A stretch of DNA of 64,000 nucleotides from Bacillus sp. es.036 (GTDB taxonomy: Bacteria > Bacillota > Bacilli > Bacillales > Guptibacillaceae): assembly GCF_002563635.1 (NCBI RefSeq), contig NZ_PDIZ01000001.1, forward strand, positions 248,001 to 312,000, given 5' to 3'. Position 1 is the first letter of the stretch; each line of letters begins with the position of its first letter. This document shows, in pieces, positions 1-8,848 of this stretch. The position numbers were made by a program, and so were the translations under genes. The notes below the pieces were generated by a model. The model was not told the origin of the DNA. It saw nothing but the letters and a program-made list of their open reading frames with translations, and ran no database searches.

Positions 1-1789
1 TCTTCTCAATAATATCATCAGAAAGGCGAAGTTGCTCTGCTACCTTTTCGATTTGATCTTTACAGTTATCAAACGCTACTTTCTTTTCACTAGAAACGTT
101 ATAGCACGTGCCGTTTCCAGCTTCTTCTGTTAAATCAGCTTCGTAATAATAATCTTTATAGCGGAAAGACCCATCTCGAAATGCGGTTAAATTGGATTCG
201 TCATCAAGAAGAGATCTCCCCATCATATAAGGCATATCCATATTTAATACGTCCAGGATCGTTGGAGCGATGTCAATTTGCCCACCATTTTCTTTTACAA
301 CCTGCCCACTACTGTCATTCGGTTGCTTTATAAAAAGTGGCACCTGACGATCAAGTTCAAACGCATCTACAGCACTTTCAACATTGGCTTCCTTTCTCAT
401 CTCGCTGCCTTCGTTCGTCAGGCCGCTATCATGGTCACCGTAGAAAATGATAAGGGAATCTTCCCACATTCCTTTCTGTTTCAACTCATCAATCATTAAT
501 CCGACAGCCTGATCGACATAATTAATTGTTTGATAATATCGTTTTAACATTGGGTCCTCATATCCTGATAAATCAAGTTCTCTCTCATCTTTAGGTATCT
601 CATACGGCGTATGGCTCGTTAATGCCACCATAAACGCAAAGTAAGGTTCTTTTAACGTTTCCATATGTTCTATTGATGTAGTGAGAAAGTTTTTATCGTT
701 CAAAGCCATGCCGATTTTTTTCTTGTTCGGATAGTCTTTGTTGCTAAAGAAGTGATTGAATCCAATGTTCTCATACACTTTATCACGGTTCCAAAATCCT
801 TTGTCATACGCATGCATGGCCGCTGTGTCGTAGCCATTTTCTTTCAGTAACTCCGGTAATGACCCGAATTCATTTTCTGGAAAACGTGTATAAACGGAGC
901 CGGATTTCAATGGATAGAGCGACGTATTTGTTATAAATTCAGCATCAGACGTTCTTCCTTCATGCGTTTGATGATAGAACGAAGAGAAGTATAGCGTTTC
1001 TTCTTTTAACTGATTTAAATTGGGAGTAAGCTCTTTGCCGTTGATTTTCTGTCCAATTAGTGACCCTTGGAACGATTCCAATTGAATCAAAAGGATATTT
1101 GGTTTCTTAGGAGAACCTTCTGTGTTTTCTGAAGCATTTTTCTCGAGCATTTTTTGTTGTGTCGCGGTTAAATCATCATCAGCATCAAAAACTCTGACCA
1201 CACCTCGCCAAAGATCAACGCCGTGATAGCCCCAGAAGCCAAGCTGGTAATAATCACGCATATCTGAAATGGAGTGCGTCACTAGCCATTGGTCATCTTT
1301 AACAGCGCTATAGGTTAACGGTGTCGCAAACAGAACGATCCCGATAAGAAATGTAACGCCTGCCGTTATTTTCCGTTTCTTCTTTGTTACTTCATACGTC
1401 TTCTTTCTCGTGAAAAAGAGGATCAAAAGAAAAATCACCACATCAGCGAAAAGGAAAAAGTCTTGAAAACGGATGAGCGCCATAAATCCTCCGCCCACAT
1501 CGCTCATCTGAAGCATCTGAGAAAGAAGAGAAACAGAGAGCATATCTTCAAAATAGCGGTAGTACCAGAGATCGGATATTAAAAGTAGACTATGTAGAAA
1601 CAAAAGCGTGAGCCATATCCAGCGGCGTTTCTTCCATTGAATGAGAAGTGTCCAGCTTGATAAAAGTAACATGCCGGCAAGGTTCATAAGAAGAAACTGC
1701 AATGGAAAAGCCGTATTGGTATAGAAGCTAAATAGCACAAATTTTAGAATGGCTAAAAGTAAATAGATAGCATAACCGAAAAATATCAT
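1..1789 (-). CDS. Lipoteichoic acid synthase family protein (LtaS-like), 3' end outside window
   Basis: Membrane-anchored sulfatase-fold enzyme that would polymerise glycerol phosphate from phosphatidylglycerol outside the cell. The protein starts MIFFGYAIYLLLA behind AGGAGG and has about five hydrophobic helices in the first 160 residues, then an extracellular domain. Visible family motifs are LIQLESFQG (metal-binding Glu), HEGRTSDAEF (the Thr nucleophile), SHTPYE and YGDHDSG. The reading frame is open to base 1, so the C-terminus is missing only because the window ends. Bacillus genomes carry several LtaS paralogues (LtaS, YfnI, YqgS, YvgJ), and which one this is cannot be decided here. Divergent from the next gene. 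Confidence 0.92.
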   Translation of the reverse strand, partial: MIFFGYAIYLLLAILKFVLFSFYTNTAFPLQFLLMNLAGMLLLSSWTLLIQWKKRRWIWLTLLFLHSLLLISDLWYYRYFEDMLSVSLLSQMLQMSDVGGGFMALIRFQDFFLFADVVIFLLILFFTRKKTYEVTKKKRKITAGVTFLIGIVLFATPLTYSAVKDDQWLVTHSISDMRDYYQLGFWGYHGVDLWRGVVRVFDADDDLTATQQKMLEKNASENTEGSPKKPNILLIQLESFQGSLIGQKINGKELTPNLNQLKEETLYFSSFYHQTHEGRTSDAEFITNTSLYPLKSGSVYTRFPENEFGSLPELLKENGYDTAAMHAYDKGFWNRDKVYENIGFNHFFSNKDYPNKKKIGMALNDKNFLTTSIEHMETLKEPYFAFMVALTSHTPYEIPKDERELDLSGYEDPMLKRYYQTINYVDQAVGLMIDELKQKGMWEDSLIIFYGDHDSGLTNEGSEMRKEANVESAVDAFELDRQVPLFIKQPNDSSGQVVKENGGQIDIAPTILDVLNMDMPYMMGRSLLDDESNLTAFRDGSFRYKDYYYEADLTEEAGNGTCYNVSSEKKVAFDNCKDQIEKVAEQLRLSDDIIEK

Positions 1790-1960
1790 GGGATCCTCCT
1801 AACGTCTGTCATCATTGTCGACTAATCTTTACCCTGAAACACACAGGAAGGAACGTTAGAATGTGTTAGATTTGTATTTTTTCCAACAAGTGTAAGAAGA
1901 TTACCTCTTCTTTAAAAGGTTTCATTATAATAGAAAATAACAAGACGAGGAGGGGATCAT

Positions 1961-3052
1961 ATGACACTTTCTTTACCGTTACAGGAAATCGCCTGGAAAC
2001 GGGTCGTATTCTTTTTGTTCATTATCATTGTGCCGAATTATCTTGTAATGCAAACGCAAGTGGTTGGCCCTATCGATGATCGAGTGGGTATTGGAACGGC
2101 GCTTGACCTTAGCATCATTTTACCGTTGTTACTCTATTTTTTTGGGTTTCGAAAAAGAGTTTCATGGATTCTGTTGTGTGGATTGGTATTCTTTGGGGTG
2201 TTGCTTGCCAATTGGATGATCCCCTCTCATGCGGATGCACACCTTACGTATTTTAATGTCATGGTCATTGTCCTTGAAGTAGGTGTCATCGCTTTTGAGT
2301 TCGTTCTTTTTATTGCCATTCTTAAAAGGATTCCCATATTAATAAAAAACTATCAAATGGAAAAGACGATTCATCATCATTTTCTTCTAAGCTTTTCACG
2401 AGCGATCCAACAAACGTTTACCTTTCAAAACAAACGACTAAATAAATTCGGTTTTCTATTGCGATTAGTAGCGACGGATCTTGCTGCTATTTACTATTGT
2501 TTATTTAGCTGGAGAAAGAAAAGGCAAGCAAACGTTGAACATGTAAATTCATTTACGTTCCATACAGATGGAGGTTACCTTGGTGTATTTTACATGCTAG
2601 TTCATGCCATGGTCATCGAGATAATTGCCGTTCACATGATGGTTGCACAGTACAGTCATGTAGCGGCCTGGATCGTGACATTTTTTGATCTTTATGCGCT
2701 CCTATTTATCATCTCAGATTACCAGGCGATTCGATTATCTCCTGTTATCCTTAGTGAAAAAGGCATTCATTTTCAAAAGGGCATTCGGCAATATGGATTT
2801 ATCGAGTGGAATGCTGTAAAAGCAATATCAGAAAACAAGAAATCTCCTGAAGAAGTGAAGCAGGATCGAGCAAGTGTTGAGTTTGCGCTTCATGGACTTG
2901 AAAGAGAGCAGGCTCCATTCGTGATTGAACTGAATCGAACGGTGGAAATGAATCAGGTTTTTGGCTTTAAAAAAAGCATTGAGCATGTGTATGTGAAAGT
3001 GGATAAGCCTTATGCGTTTCGAGATAAGGTTAATCACTATCTAGGATCGTGA
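1961..3052 (+). CDS. Unrecognised multi-pass membrane protein
   Basis: A 363-residue protein I do not recognise. About three hydrophobic segments lie in the first 130 residues and more around residues 165-185 and 210-265, followed by a soluble C-terminal part of about 100 residues (from roughly RLSPVILSEKG) that resembles the cytosolic tail of PH-like membrane proteins; that likeness is inference. The start is set by GAGGAGGGGATCAT-ATG. A TATAAT at 1926-1931 could be the -10 box, but the -35 is weak. Divergent from the LtaS-like gene, monocistronic as far as can be seen. Confidence 0.8.
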   Translation: MTLSLPLQEIAWKRVVFFLFIIIVPNYLVMQTQVVGPIDDRVGIGTALDLSIILPLLLYFFGFRKRVSWILLCGLVFFGVLLANWMIPSHADAHLTYFNVMVIVLEVGVIAFEFVLFIAILKRIPILIKNYQMEKTIHHHFLLSFSRAIQQTFTFQNKRLNKFGFLLRLVATDLAAIYYCLFSWRKKRQANVEHVNSFTFHTDGGYLGVFYMLVHAMVIEIIAVHMMVAQYSHVAAWIVTFFDLYALLFIISDYQAIRLSPVILSEKGIHFQKGIRQYGFIEWNAVKAISENKKSPEEVKQDRASVEFALHGLEREQAPFVIELNRTVEMNQVFGFKKSIEHVYVKVDKPYAFRDKVNHYLGS

Positions 3053-3130
3053 AAGAAGAGAGTTAAATGAACTTGCATTGTTTACGGTAAGGAACATACT
3101 GGGAATACCCTCCAAAAAGGAGTGGTATCG

Positions 3131-3576
3131 ATGGCTTTTAATTATGACCTCGATTTTGACAATATTAACTTTCGAGAGCAGCCTGAAAAGTACCGCGTTG
3201 GTCGCGGGGAGCAGGGTGTTCTAATGGTAGAACCTTATAAAAGTGAAATCCTCCCACACTGGCGCTTTAAAACACCTGAGATCGCAAAAGAATCGTCAGA
3301 GAAAATTTATCATATGTTTCGCGAGTATCAAGAAAACGATGATTTCGTAGGGATGGACATGGCTCGTAAATTTATTCAGATGGGTTATACAAGAGCTCGT
3401 CGATATGCGAATTATAAAGGTGGTAAGAAATACGATAGCGACGGTGATGTGAATGAGCGGGATATTGATGAAGAAAAAGCCGAATCAGCAAGGATTTTGA
3501 AGAGAAGTGGAAGATTGTTCGTACGGATCAAGCTTATTTAAAGAAGAAGAAGGAGCACCAGAAGAAATATGGGTGA
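3131..3576 (+). pseudogene. DUF4385 family protein, apparent frameshift near the 3' end
   Basis: The first 120 residues (MAFNYDLDFDNINFRE, then GRGEQGVLMVEPYKSE, HWRFKTPEI and MGYTRARRYANYKGG) match the DUF4385 family of unknown function. The start is ATG 3131, 9 bases after AAGGAG; an upstream in-frame GTG at 3122 lies against the ribosome binding site and is less likely. After ESARI the frame shifts at the four-T run 3495-3498. Read one frame over, the DNA continues EKWKIVRTDQAYLKKKKEHQ and ends at TGA 3574-3576, which looks like the normal family tail. The unshifted frame ends at 3541 with an unrelated tail. Either a one-base deletion or a sequencing error. Confidence 0.75.
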
Positions 3577-3585
3577 TTGCCGCGT

Positions 3586-3662
3586 TTATAACGGTTTCGC
3601 GGAATTATGTTAAATATCGCGGAAAAAACGCGGAATTAATTTGATTTTCGCGGAATTCTCGA
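3586..3662. repeat. Cluster of CGCGGAATT-type short repeats
   Basis: Four copies of a CGCGGAA core lie in about 75 bases: TTTCGCGGAATTA at 3595, ATCGCGGAAAA at 3616, ACGCGGAATTAA at 3628, and TTTTCGCGGAATTC at 3645. The same core on the other strand (AATTCCGCG) is clustered at 43864-43956. The stretch is non-coding and sits between the DUF4385 gene and its terminator. Function unknown. Confidence 0.7.
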
Positions 3663-3684
3663 CGAATAGGAAGTTCTTTTAATT

Positions 3685-3711
3685 AACTCAGCTCATGGCG
3701 GCTGAGTTTTT
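3685..3711 (+). terminator. Rho-independent terminator after the DUF4385 gene
   Basis: AACTCAGC and GCTGAGTT form an 8-bp stem with an 8-base loop, followed by a T run. Confidence 0.8.
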
Positions 3712-3876
3712 ACTATGTTTGAGCCACTTTCTTAAAGGATTTTCATTCTTATATTGTCTCAATATGGAAAATAAGGTATTGTATATGGAAATATCTGAAA
3801 AAAGGGAGGGTTCGAGCTATTAAAATGAATCGCCTACACACTACATGGTGCGTACATAGAATAGGAGAGACAGAAA

Positions 3877-5130
3877 ATGAGATTCAGAGACTTTCACAAA
3901 AACATTAAAATACGTCTAATTGAAAACTTTATAAGTCGCTTTATCGGAAGTATGATTTTTCCGTTTATGTCAATTTACTTAGCGGTCCATTTTGGAGCCA
4001 AGGTCGCAGGGCTTCTTTTGTTAGTGAATGTGTTTATCGGGATCGGCATTAACTTTCTTGGCGGTTATTTCGCAGACCAATTTGGTCGAAAGAAAGTGAT
4101 GCTGTTTGCGGAAACGCTTCGTTTTCTCGCTTTTTTAACAATGATGATCTGCAATTCACCGTGGTTTGAATCAGCAGCCATCACATTTGCGATGATGACT
4201 GTGAATAGTATTTGTTGGGGACTCGCAGGCCCAGCGAACCAGGCGATGCTGATCGATGTAAGTACCCCGCCGCAGCGGAAGCTGATGTATTCCATTTCGT
4301 ATTGGGCAAATAACCTCTCCATCGCCGTAGGGGGAATACTTGGCGCTTTCCTATTTAAAGACTACTTGTTTGAACTTTTTCTATCTCTTAGTCTTGCAGC
4401 GGCAGTTACAGCATTCTTAGTTGCCTTCTTCATTGATGAAAGTCATAAACCAGTTGTGGAAGAGCTGAAACCTGCTCAACATGTCATGCAATTATTATCC
4501 ACTTATAAAAGAGTGTTTCAGGATCGGTTGTTTGTGCTCTTTACGATCGCGGGCGTTCTTATTCTTTCCATGGAATTTCAGCTAACAAACTACATAGGCA
4601 TTCGCCTAAGTGAGGAAATGCCAACTCAGCAATTTCTTCTTTGGGAGTTCGATGGTGTTCAAACGATGGGGTTTTTAAGAAGTGAGAACACAATTATGGT
4701 TGTTATTCTGATGCTGTTTGTTACTAGAATTCCGCATTCATTAAAAGATAAATCGGTCCTTGTTTGGAGTTGTTTCTTCTTTACAATCGGATACGGTGTT
4801 TTAGCGTATTCCAATAGCTTAAGGCTTCTTTTTCTAATGATGGCGGTACTAACAATTGGAGAAGTTTTCCGCGTCCCTGTTGAACAATCGTATATGGCAG
4901 CCATTCCACCGGACGATGCAAGGAGTTCCTACATGGCGTTTGGAGGATTAAAGTTCAACCTTTCGATGCTCGTTGCATCCGTAACGGTTTCGCTTGGTGC
5001 GGTTTTTTCTTCGATGTTGATGGCGATCGTGATTACGAGTATTGGTTTAATTGGCACGCTCATCTTTTTCATGATTTCTCCTGAATTAGATGCAAGAAAG
5101 CAGCAGGCGGAATTAAGACAAGCGGGATAA
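3877..5130 (+). CDS. MFS transporter
   Basis: A 417-residue 12-helix major facilitator carrier. The loop between helices 2 and 3 carries GGYFADQFGRKKVM, a clear MFS motif A. The family exports drugs or small metabolites by proton antiport; the substrate cannot be told. A central hydrophilic stretch near residues 185-210 separates the two six-helix halves, and there is an unusual soluble insertion near residues 245-265 (GIRLSEEMPTQQFLLWEFDG). The start is ATG after AGGAGAGACAGAAA. Monocistronic; a purple-to-repressor pairing is not visible because no regulator gene adjoins it. Confidence 0.88.
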   Translation: MRFRDFHKNIKIRLIENFISRFIGSMIFPFMSIYLAVHFGAKVAGLLLLVNVFIGIGINFLGGYFADQFGRKKVMLFAETLRFLAFLTMMICNSPWFESAAITFAMMTVNSICWGLAGPANQAMLIDVSTPPQRKLMYSISYWANNLSIAVGGILGAFLFKDYLFELFLSLSLAAAVTAFLVAFFIDESHKPVVEELKPAQHVMQLLSTYKRVFQDRLFVLFTIAGVLILSMEFQLTNYIGIRLSEEMPTQQFLLWEFDGVQTMGFLRSENTIMVVILMLFVTRIPHSLKDKSVLVWSCFFFTIGYGVLAYSNSLRLLFLMMAVLTIGEVFRVPVEQSYMAAIPPDDARSSYMAFGGLKFNLSMLVASVTVSLGAVFSSMLMAIVITSIGLIGTLIFFMISPELDARKQQAELRQAG

Positions 5131-5190
5131 AAGTCATGTAAATTCATTTATAACAGAAAACACTGACATTCATTTCCTGGAAAATTTATA

Positions 5191-5916
5191 ATGGAATTAT
5201 TCAAACCAAAGGAGATGATGAAGCTGAAAAAAAGACCTGAAGTGGTAATCAACGTATTTGCTTCAATGGATGGAAGAATGACGACAGCGCCAGGACATAA
5301 TGTGATGGAATGGACGTCATACGGTGTGGACGGTAAGGCGAATGATGAAGCTCATAAACTATACGATGAATTAAATTGTGATGCGCTCGTATCAGGAAGT
5401 GAAAGTTTAATTGTGTGGAGCTCAGATTGGGTAGAGCTTGAGAATCCAATTACGACGCCACAGAAATCGAAAGCATATATTGTTTTTGATGGGAGAGGCC
5501 GAATGGATTGGGCGCAAACCGAGGGACTAATCGTTGTCACAAGAGAGAATGTGAGTCAGGCCTATATTGAGCAGCTAGACACGAAGGGCATTACATACAT
5601 TAAAGCAGGTGATGGAGAAAAAATCGATTTTGAACTTGCTCTTGAACAACTTTATGAACTAGGATTTAGGCGCCTTGCCATTAGCGGAGGCGGAACGATC
5701 AATGGCGCTTTCTTAAGAGCGGGCGTTGTGGATGAAATTAGCGTTGTACTTGCACCGTTAGCAATTGGAGGTCGAACGACGCCAACGATCTTTGACGGTG
5801 AGAATTTGGAGTCCATTCAACAAGCTGTTCCACTTCAACTGGTGGAGGTAAAGCCTATCGGAAATAAGGGAGCAGTTTGGCTTTATTATCGTGTGAAAAA
5901 GCAGGTCATGAGCTAA
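5191..5916 (+). CDS. RibD C-terminal domain (dihydrofolate-reductase-fold) reductase
   Basis: Resembles the reductase half of RibD (5-amino-6-(5-phosphoribosylamino)uracil reductase), a NADPH-dependent fold shared with dihydrofolate reductase. It has the usual opening VVINVFASMDGRMTT and the later ISGGGTINGAFLRAGVVDEI nucleotide-binding stretch. It lacks the deaminase half and stands outside any riboflavin operon, so the substrate is unknown. The start is uncertain: the best ribosome binding site, AAAGGAG at 5208-5214, suits ATG 5218 or CTG 5224 better than the upstream ATG 5191, which has only a weak TGGAAA site. Confidence 0.85.
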   Translation: MELFKPKEMMKLKKRPEVVINVFASMDGRMTTAPGHNVMEWTSYGVDGKANDEAHKLYDELNCDALVSGSESLIVWSSDWVELENPITTPQKSKAYIVFDGRGRMDWAQTEGLIVVTRENVSQAYIEQLDTKGITYIKAGDGEKIDFELALEQLYELGFRRLAISGGGTINGAFLRAGVVDEISVVLAPLAIGGRTTPTIFDGENLESIQQAVPLQLVEVKPIGNKGAVWLYYRVKKQVMS

Positions 5917-5933
5917 AAACGTACTATTTCAAG

Positions 5934-5961
5934 TCCTCGAAGAAAATTCGAGGATTTTTTT
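5934..5961 (+). terminator. Terminator after the RibD-like gene
   Basis: TCCTCGAA and TTCGAGGA form a perfect 8-bp stem with a 5-base loop and seven Ts. Confidence 0.9.
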
Positions 5962-6048
5962 ATTCACACCTTTAGAGAAAAATTAAATAGTGGTAACATA
6001 TGTAAAAGATTCAATTGAAAAAATGTTAAGTTAGAAAGGAGGTTACCG

Positions 6049-6636
6049 ATGCTTTCTAACTACCCTTATTTACGTATGAAAGAAGAATCCATTTTGAAAA
6101 GTCAAAGCAGAGAATACAGCCTTTATGCGGAGGAGCGTTTTATAGGTAGGATTGAAGAAATGAAAACGTCAATAGAGTTAAAGAATCAACTATTGAAATG
6201 GATTAATCTGCATGCGGTGGCGAGTAAGCATTTTTACGTGAGTGATGTTAACGGAAAAGTGGTTGCTCAACTTAAAAAAGCCAGAGGTTTCAATAAGGAC
6301 GTAGAAGTATTTGAAGCTGATGGTAGATTACTTGCGATTCTAAAGCAAAAGTTAGGAATGAAAACTCAGACCATTTCGGCTCAGCTACCTGAAGGAAAGT
6401 CTTACATAAAAGCGGTTGGAGAAAATGGTTCCTTCCACTTAACCGTTAAAGATGAAGGAACGATAAAAGTAATAGCCTCCATTCAAAAAAAGTCGACTCG
6501 ATCAGCAACAATAAAAGAGGCCTTGTTTTCTGGTGGGGAGTACCACATTCAACATACCAAACCCCCCAATCAAGTAGAGCAAATTATCCTGATCGGAATG
6601 GCAGTAGTATTAAATGATCAATTACATCATGCTTAA
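6049..6636 (+). CDS. LURP-one/Tubby-like (scramblase-related) protein
   Basis: 195 residues, soluble, without signal peptide. The pattern of short beta strands (FYVSDVNGKVVAQLKKARG, EVFEADGRLLAILKQK, SFHLTVKDEG) is like the LURP-one/phospholipid-scramblase fold seen in B. subtilis YxjI. This rests on pattern recognition only. The ribosome binding site, GAAAGGAGGTTACCG before ATG, is very strong. No neighbour suggests a role. Confidence 0.6.
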   Translation: MLSNYPYLRMKEESILKSQSREYSLYAEERFIGRIEEMKTSIELKNQLLKWINLHAVASKHFYVSDVNGKVVAQLKKARGFNKDVEVFEADGRLLAILKQKLGMKTQTISAQLPEGKSYIKAVGENGSFHLTVKDEGTIKVIASIQKKSTRSATIKEALFSGGEYHIQHTKPPNQVEQIILIGMAVVLNDQLHHA

Positions 6637-6675
6637 GTTCTTTGGTGAATTTAGGGTTGAATTGGAGATTTTCTC

Positions 6676-6855
6676 ATGACCAAAACAAAATGGGTATTGG
6701 TGCTTTTAGCAGCAATGGACATGCTTCTGATTGCAAAGCGTTTAAATCCGATAAAAAAAGAGACCCTCATCCTTCGTTTATTAGAATAAGCCTCCGTATT
6801 ACTTTTACTGATTTGGGCAGGAAGCTATTTACTAATGATTCTCGATAAAGCATAG
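6676..6855 (+). pseudogene. Small two-helix membrane protein with an internal stop
   Basis: GGAG at 6664-6667, 8 bases before ATG 6676, opens a frame reading MTKTKWVLVLLAAMDMLLIA and on to residue 37, where TAA (6787-6789) stops it. The same frame then continues without stops as ASVLLLLIWAGSYLLMILDK to TAG at 6853. Together this is a plausible 59-residue protein with two hydrophobic helices. Either the first 37 codons are a real mini-protein or the gene has been broken by one base change. Confidence 0.45.
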
Positions 6856-6860
6856 AAAAA

Positions 6861-6896
6861 AGCCACATCCCGATTGAAATCTGGATGTGACTTTTA
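6861..6896. terminator. Bidirectional terminator
   Basis: AGCCACATCC pairs with GGATGTGACT with one mismatch. T-rich on the plus side and A-rich on the other, so it can serve both the small upstream gene and the convergent Bax-inhibitor gene. Confidence 0.7.
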
Positions 6897-6900
6897 TTTG

Positions 6901-7629
6901 TTATCGTCTTAATTTTTGTAGCAAATGAAGAATCTCAATATACAACCATACGAGCGTCACCATGAGTCCGAACGCACCGTACCATTCCAGGTGTTTTGGA
7001 GCGCCGCGGTTTGCACCGTTTTCGATAAAGTCGAAATCAAGCACGAGGTTGAGCGCTGCGATCGCGACAATGAACAAGCTAATGCCGATTCCAACAAGGC
7101 CGTTTGAGTGCAAGTAAGGAACGTTGGCATTTAAGAAAAGGTTGAGGCCAAGATCAATGATGTATACGACGAAAATCGCAAGCGTAGCGGAAACGATCAT
7201 TAATCGGAAGTTCTTTGTTACCTTAATAATTCGAGCAGCATATAAGAAGAGCAGAACGCCCATAACGGAAAAGGTAAGAGCGGCGGCCTGAATGACGATA
7301 CCAGGGTAGCGTGATTCTAAAATGGCTGATATCCCACCAATCGCAAAGCCTTCAAGCGTTGCATAGATCGGGCCAGTAATTGGGGCAGCACGATGAAAGA
7401 AGGTGGTGATGAGGGCGAAAATCAATCCGCCGATTGCGCCAATAACCATCATCGTGTACACATCTTCTCCTTGCGCATAGCGATACCATGTATAGATGGA
7501 GGAACCAAGCAGGAAGAGAAAGAGGAAGAATGTTTTCGCAACAGTTCCTCCAATCGTCATTGCTTCTCCTTGATCACGCGTTCTGTTAAATGTGTTGTTC
7601 TTTAAAACGGGGTTTCCGCTTCGCATCAT
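6901..7629 (-). CDS. Bax inhibitor-1/YccA family membrane protein
   Basis: 242 residues with seven hydrophobic helices, the count expected for the BI-1/YccA family (B. subtilis YetJ, a pH-sensitive calcium leak, belongs to the wider family). The N-terminus MMRSGNPVLKNNTF followed by MTIGGTVAKT is typical of the bacterial subgroup that carries a cytosolic arm of about 30 residues. A conserved acidic pair near the C-terminus (LDFDFIENGA) fits the proposed calcium-binding site. Translation starts at one of two adjacent ATGs behind AAAGGATG. Confidence 0.9.
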   Translation of the reverse strand: MMRSGNPVLKNNTFNRTRDQGEAMTIGGTVAKTFFLFLFLLGSSIYTWYRYAQGEDVYTMMVIGAIGGLIFALITTFFHRAAPITGPIYATLEGFAIGGISAILESRYPGIVIQAAALTFSVMGVLLFLYAARIIKVTKNFRLMIVSATLAIFVVYIIDLGLNLFLNANVPYLHSNGLVGIGISLFIVAIAALNLVLDFDFIENGANRGAPKHLEWYGAFGLMVTLVWLYIEILHLLQKLRR

Positions 7630-7701
7630 ATAAACTTCATCCTTTTTTAAGTAATAGGTCTATCTTAATAAGTATGTTCCCATTTTTGATTCTAACCTAA
7701 C

Positions 7702-8157
7702 TTACGATGAAGCGTTTTGAAAAGTTTCAGGTAGTTTTTTCCTCATTAAAACATGGGGGATGCCGTCCTCCATAAAAACGTCTGAACGAGTTTCGTAGCC
7801 AAGCTTATGATAAAAACCTTCTGCTTGAACTTGACCATGCAGTTTCACGTTCGTTATGCCTTTCTTGATCGCGAGCTCTTCAAGCTTATGTACGATTAAA
7901 TTGCCGATTCCGAGTTTTCGATGTGAAGCGAGAATACAAATGCGTTCAAATTTCCCTTCGCCCTCTACAATCCGCCATCTAGCTGTACCAACAGCTTTTT
8001 CTTCATCTAAAACGAGAATATGTTCTGCTGTATCGAGCGTATCAAATTCATCGTATTCTTCATCCTCAGGTGTTCCTTGTTCATCGATGAAAACGTCTTT
8101 TCGAATACGAAAAGCTTCCTCTAAAGCTTCTTCTGTTTCAATTCTGACTGCGATCAT
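7702..8157 (-). CDS. GNAT N-acetyltransferase, YjcF-like
   Basis: 151 residues. The order of motifs (EAFRIRKDVFIDEQGTP, then AVGTARWRIVEGEGKFERIC, and GIGNLIVHKLEELA for acetyl-CoA binding) matches the YjcF group of GNAT acetyltransferases, whose substrate is not known. The start is ATG 8157 behind AAGGAGGCACAAGAATC; the frame remains open upstream to 8391, but those residues have no family counterpart and are not translated. Divergent from the CBO0543-like gene with about 180 bases between. Confidence 0.88.
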   Translation of the reverse strand: MIAVRIETEEALEEAFRIRKDVFIDEQGTPEDEEYDEFDTLDTAEHILVLDEEKAVGTARWRIVEGEGKFERICILASHRKLGIGNLIVHKLEELAIKKGITNVKLHGQVQAEGFYHKLGYETRSDVFMEDGIPHVLMRKKLPETFQNASS

Positions 8158-8341
8158 GATTCTTGTGCCTCCTTGATGGATCAGTTCTATAGATTGAGTA
8201 TAATCATTCATGACGCTTTCTGTAAATGGAGGAGTATTTAATAAAACGAGATAGATGGAGGGGAGGGTCAAGGAGGAATAAAGTGGATCGTGTATAATTA
8301 CAGCGAGATTCGTGCATTCCTTATATAAGGAGTGAGCGAAA

Positions 8342-8791
8342 ATGGTTTTTAACTTTGTTGCGGCGTTTCTAATTCCGTGGATTGCTGGCATTTATCTCGT
8401 AAAAAAGGATGTTAGGCTTTTTCTTTTAATTGCCCCTTTTGCTGCGTTTGTGGCGGTTATTTTTGATGTGCTCGGTTTTCATTTTGGCTTTTGGCGAATA
8501 GATCCCGAATATGATACCGAGCCGATCGCAGCAATGCCAATGTATTTTGGCATATATCCGATTTTAGCAGGGTATTTGTTCCTAACCGTCCAACGTCTGC
8601 GCTTTCATCCATTGGTCGTTATCCTTTTCTTTTCATTGATTACAACCATCATTGAAGGTACTGGTGTTTGGATTGATCTTGTACACTACGCCAACGGTTG
8701 GACCATTTACTGGACCTTTGTTTCCTACTTAGTTGCATATGTGGTGTGTTATGGTTACTATTTATTATTAAAAAAATATGTACCTCTATAG
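8342..8791 (+). CDS. CBO0543-type small membrane protein
   Basis: 149 residues with four or five hydrophobic helices. FHFGFWRIDPEYDTEPIAAM and the later TTIIEGTGVWIDLVHYANGW resemble the CBO0543 family, unknown in function. Start ATG behind AAGGAGTGAGCGAAA. It ends in a strong terminator shared with the convergent P450 gene. Confidence 0.7.
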   Translation: MVFNFVAAFLIPWIAGIYLVKKDVRLFLLIAPFAAFVAVIFDVLGFHFGFWRIDPEYDTEPIAAMPMYFGIYPILAGYLFLTVQRLRFHPLVVILFFSLITTIIEGTGVWIDLVHYANGWTIYWTFVSYLVAYVVCYGYYLLLKKYVPL

Positions 8792-8796
8792 AAAAA

Positions 8797-8833
8797 AGCA
8801 AAGCCCTTCTTCATTTATTGGAAGGGCTTTGCT
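8797..8833. terminator. Bidirectional terminator
   Basis: AGCAAAGCCCTTC and GAAGGGCTTTGCT form a perfect 13-bp stem with an 11-base loop, between convergent genes. Confidence 0.9.
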
Positions 8834-8848
8834 ACTTGGTAAAATGAA

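Noticed and set aside
278-499. Plus-strand frame of 73 codons
   Set aside because: Lies wholly inside the LtaS-like gene on the other strand, without a ribosome binding site.
3586-3662. CRISPR array
   Set aside because: Repeat units are too short and irregular, spacers are not uniform, and no cas genes are present.
6642-6848. Frame of 68 codons starting with a GTG/TTG-type codon
   Set aside because: No ribosome binding site, and the composition is unlike a protein; a better frame (6676) overlaps it.
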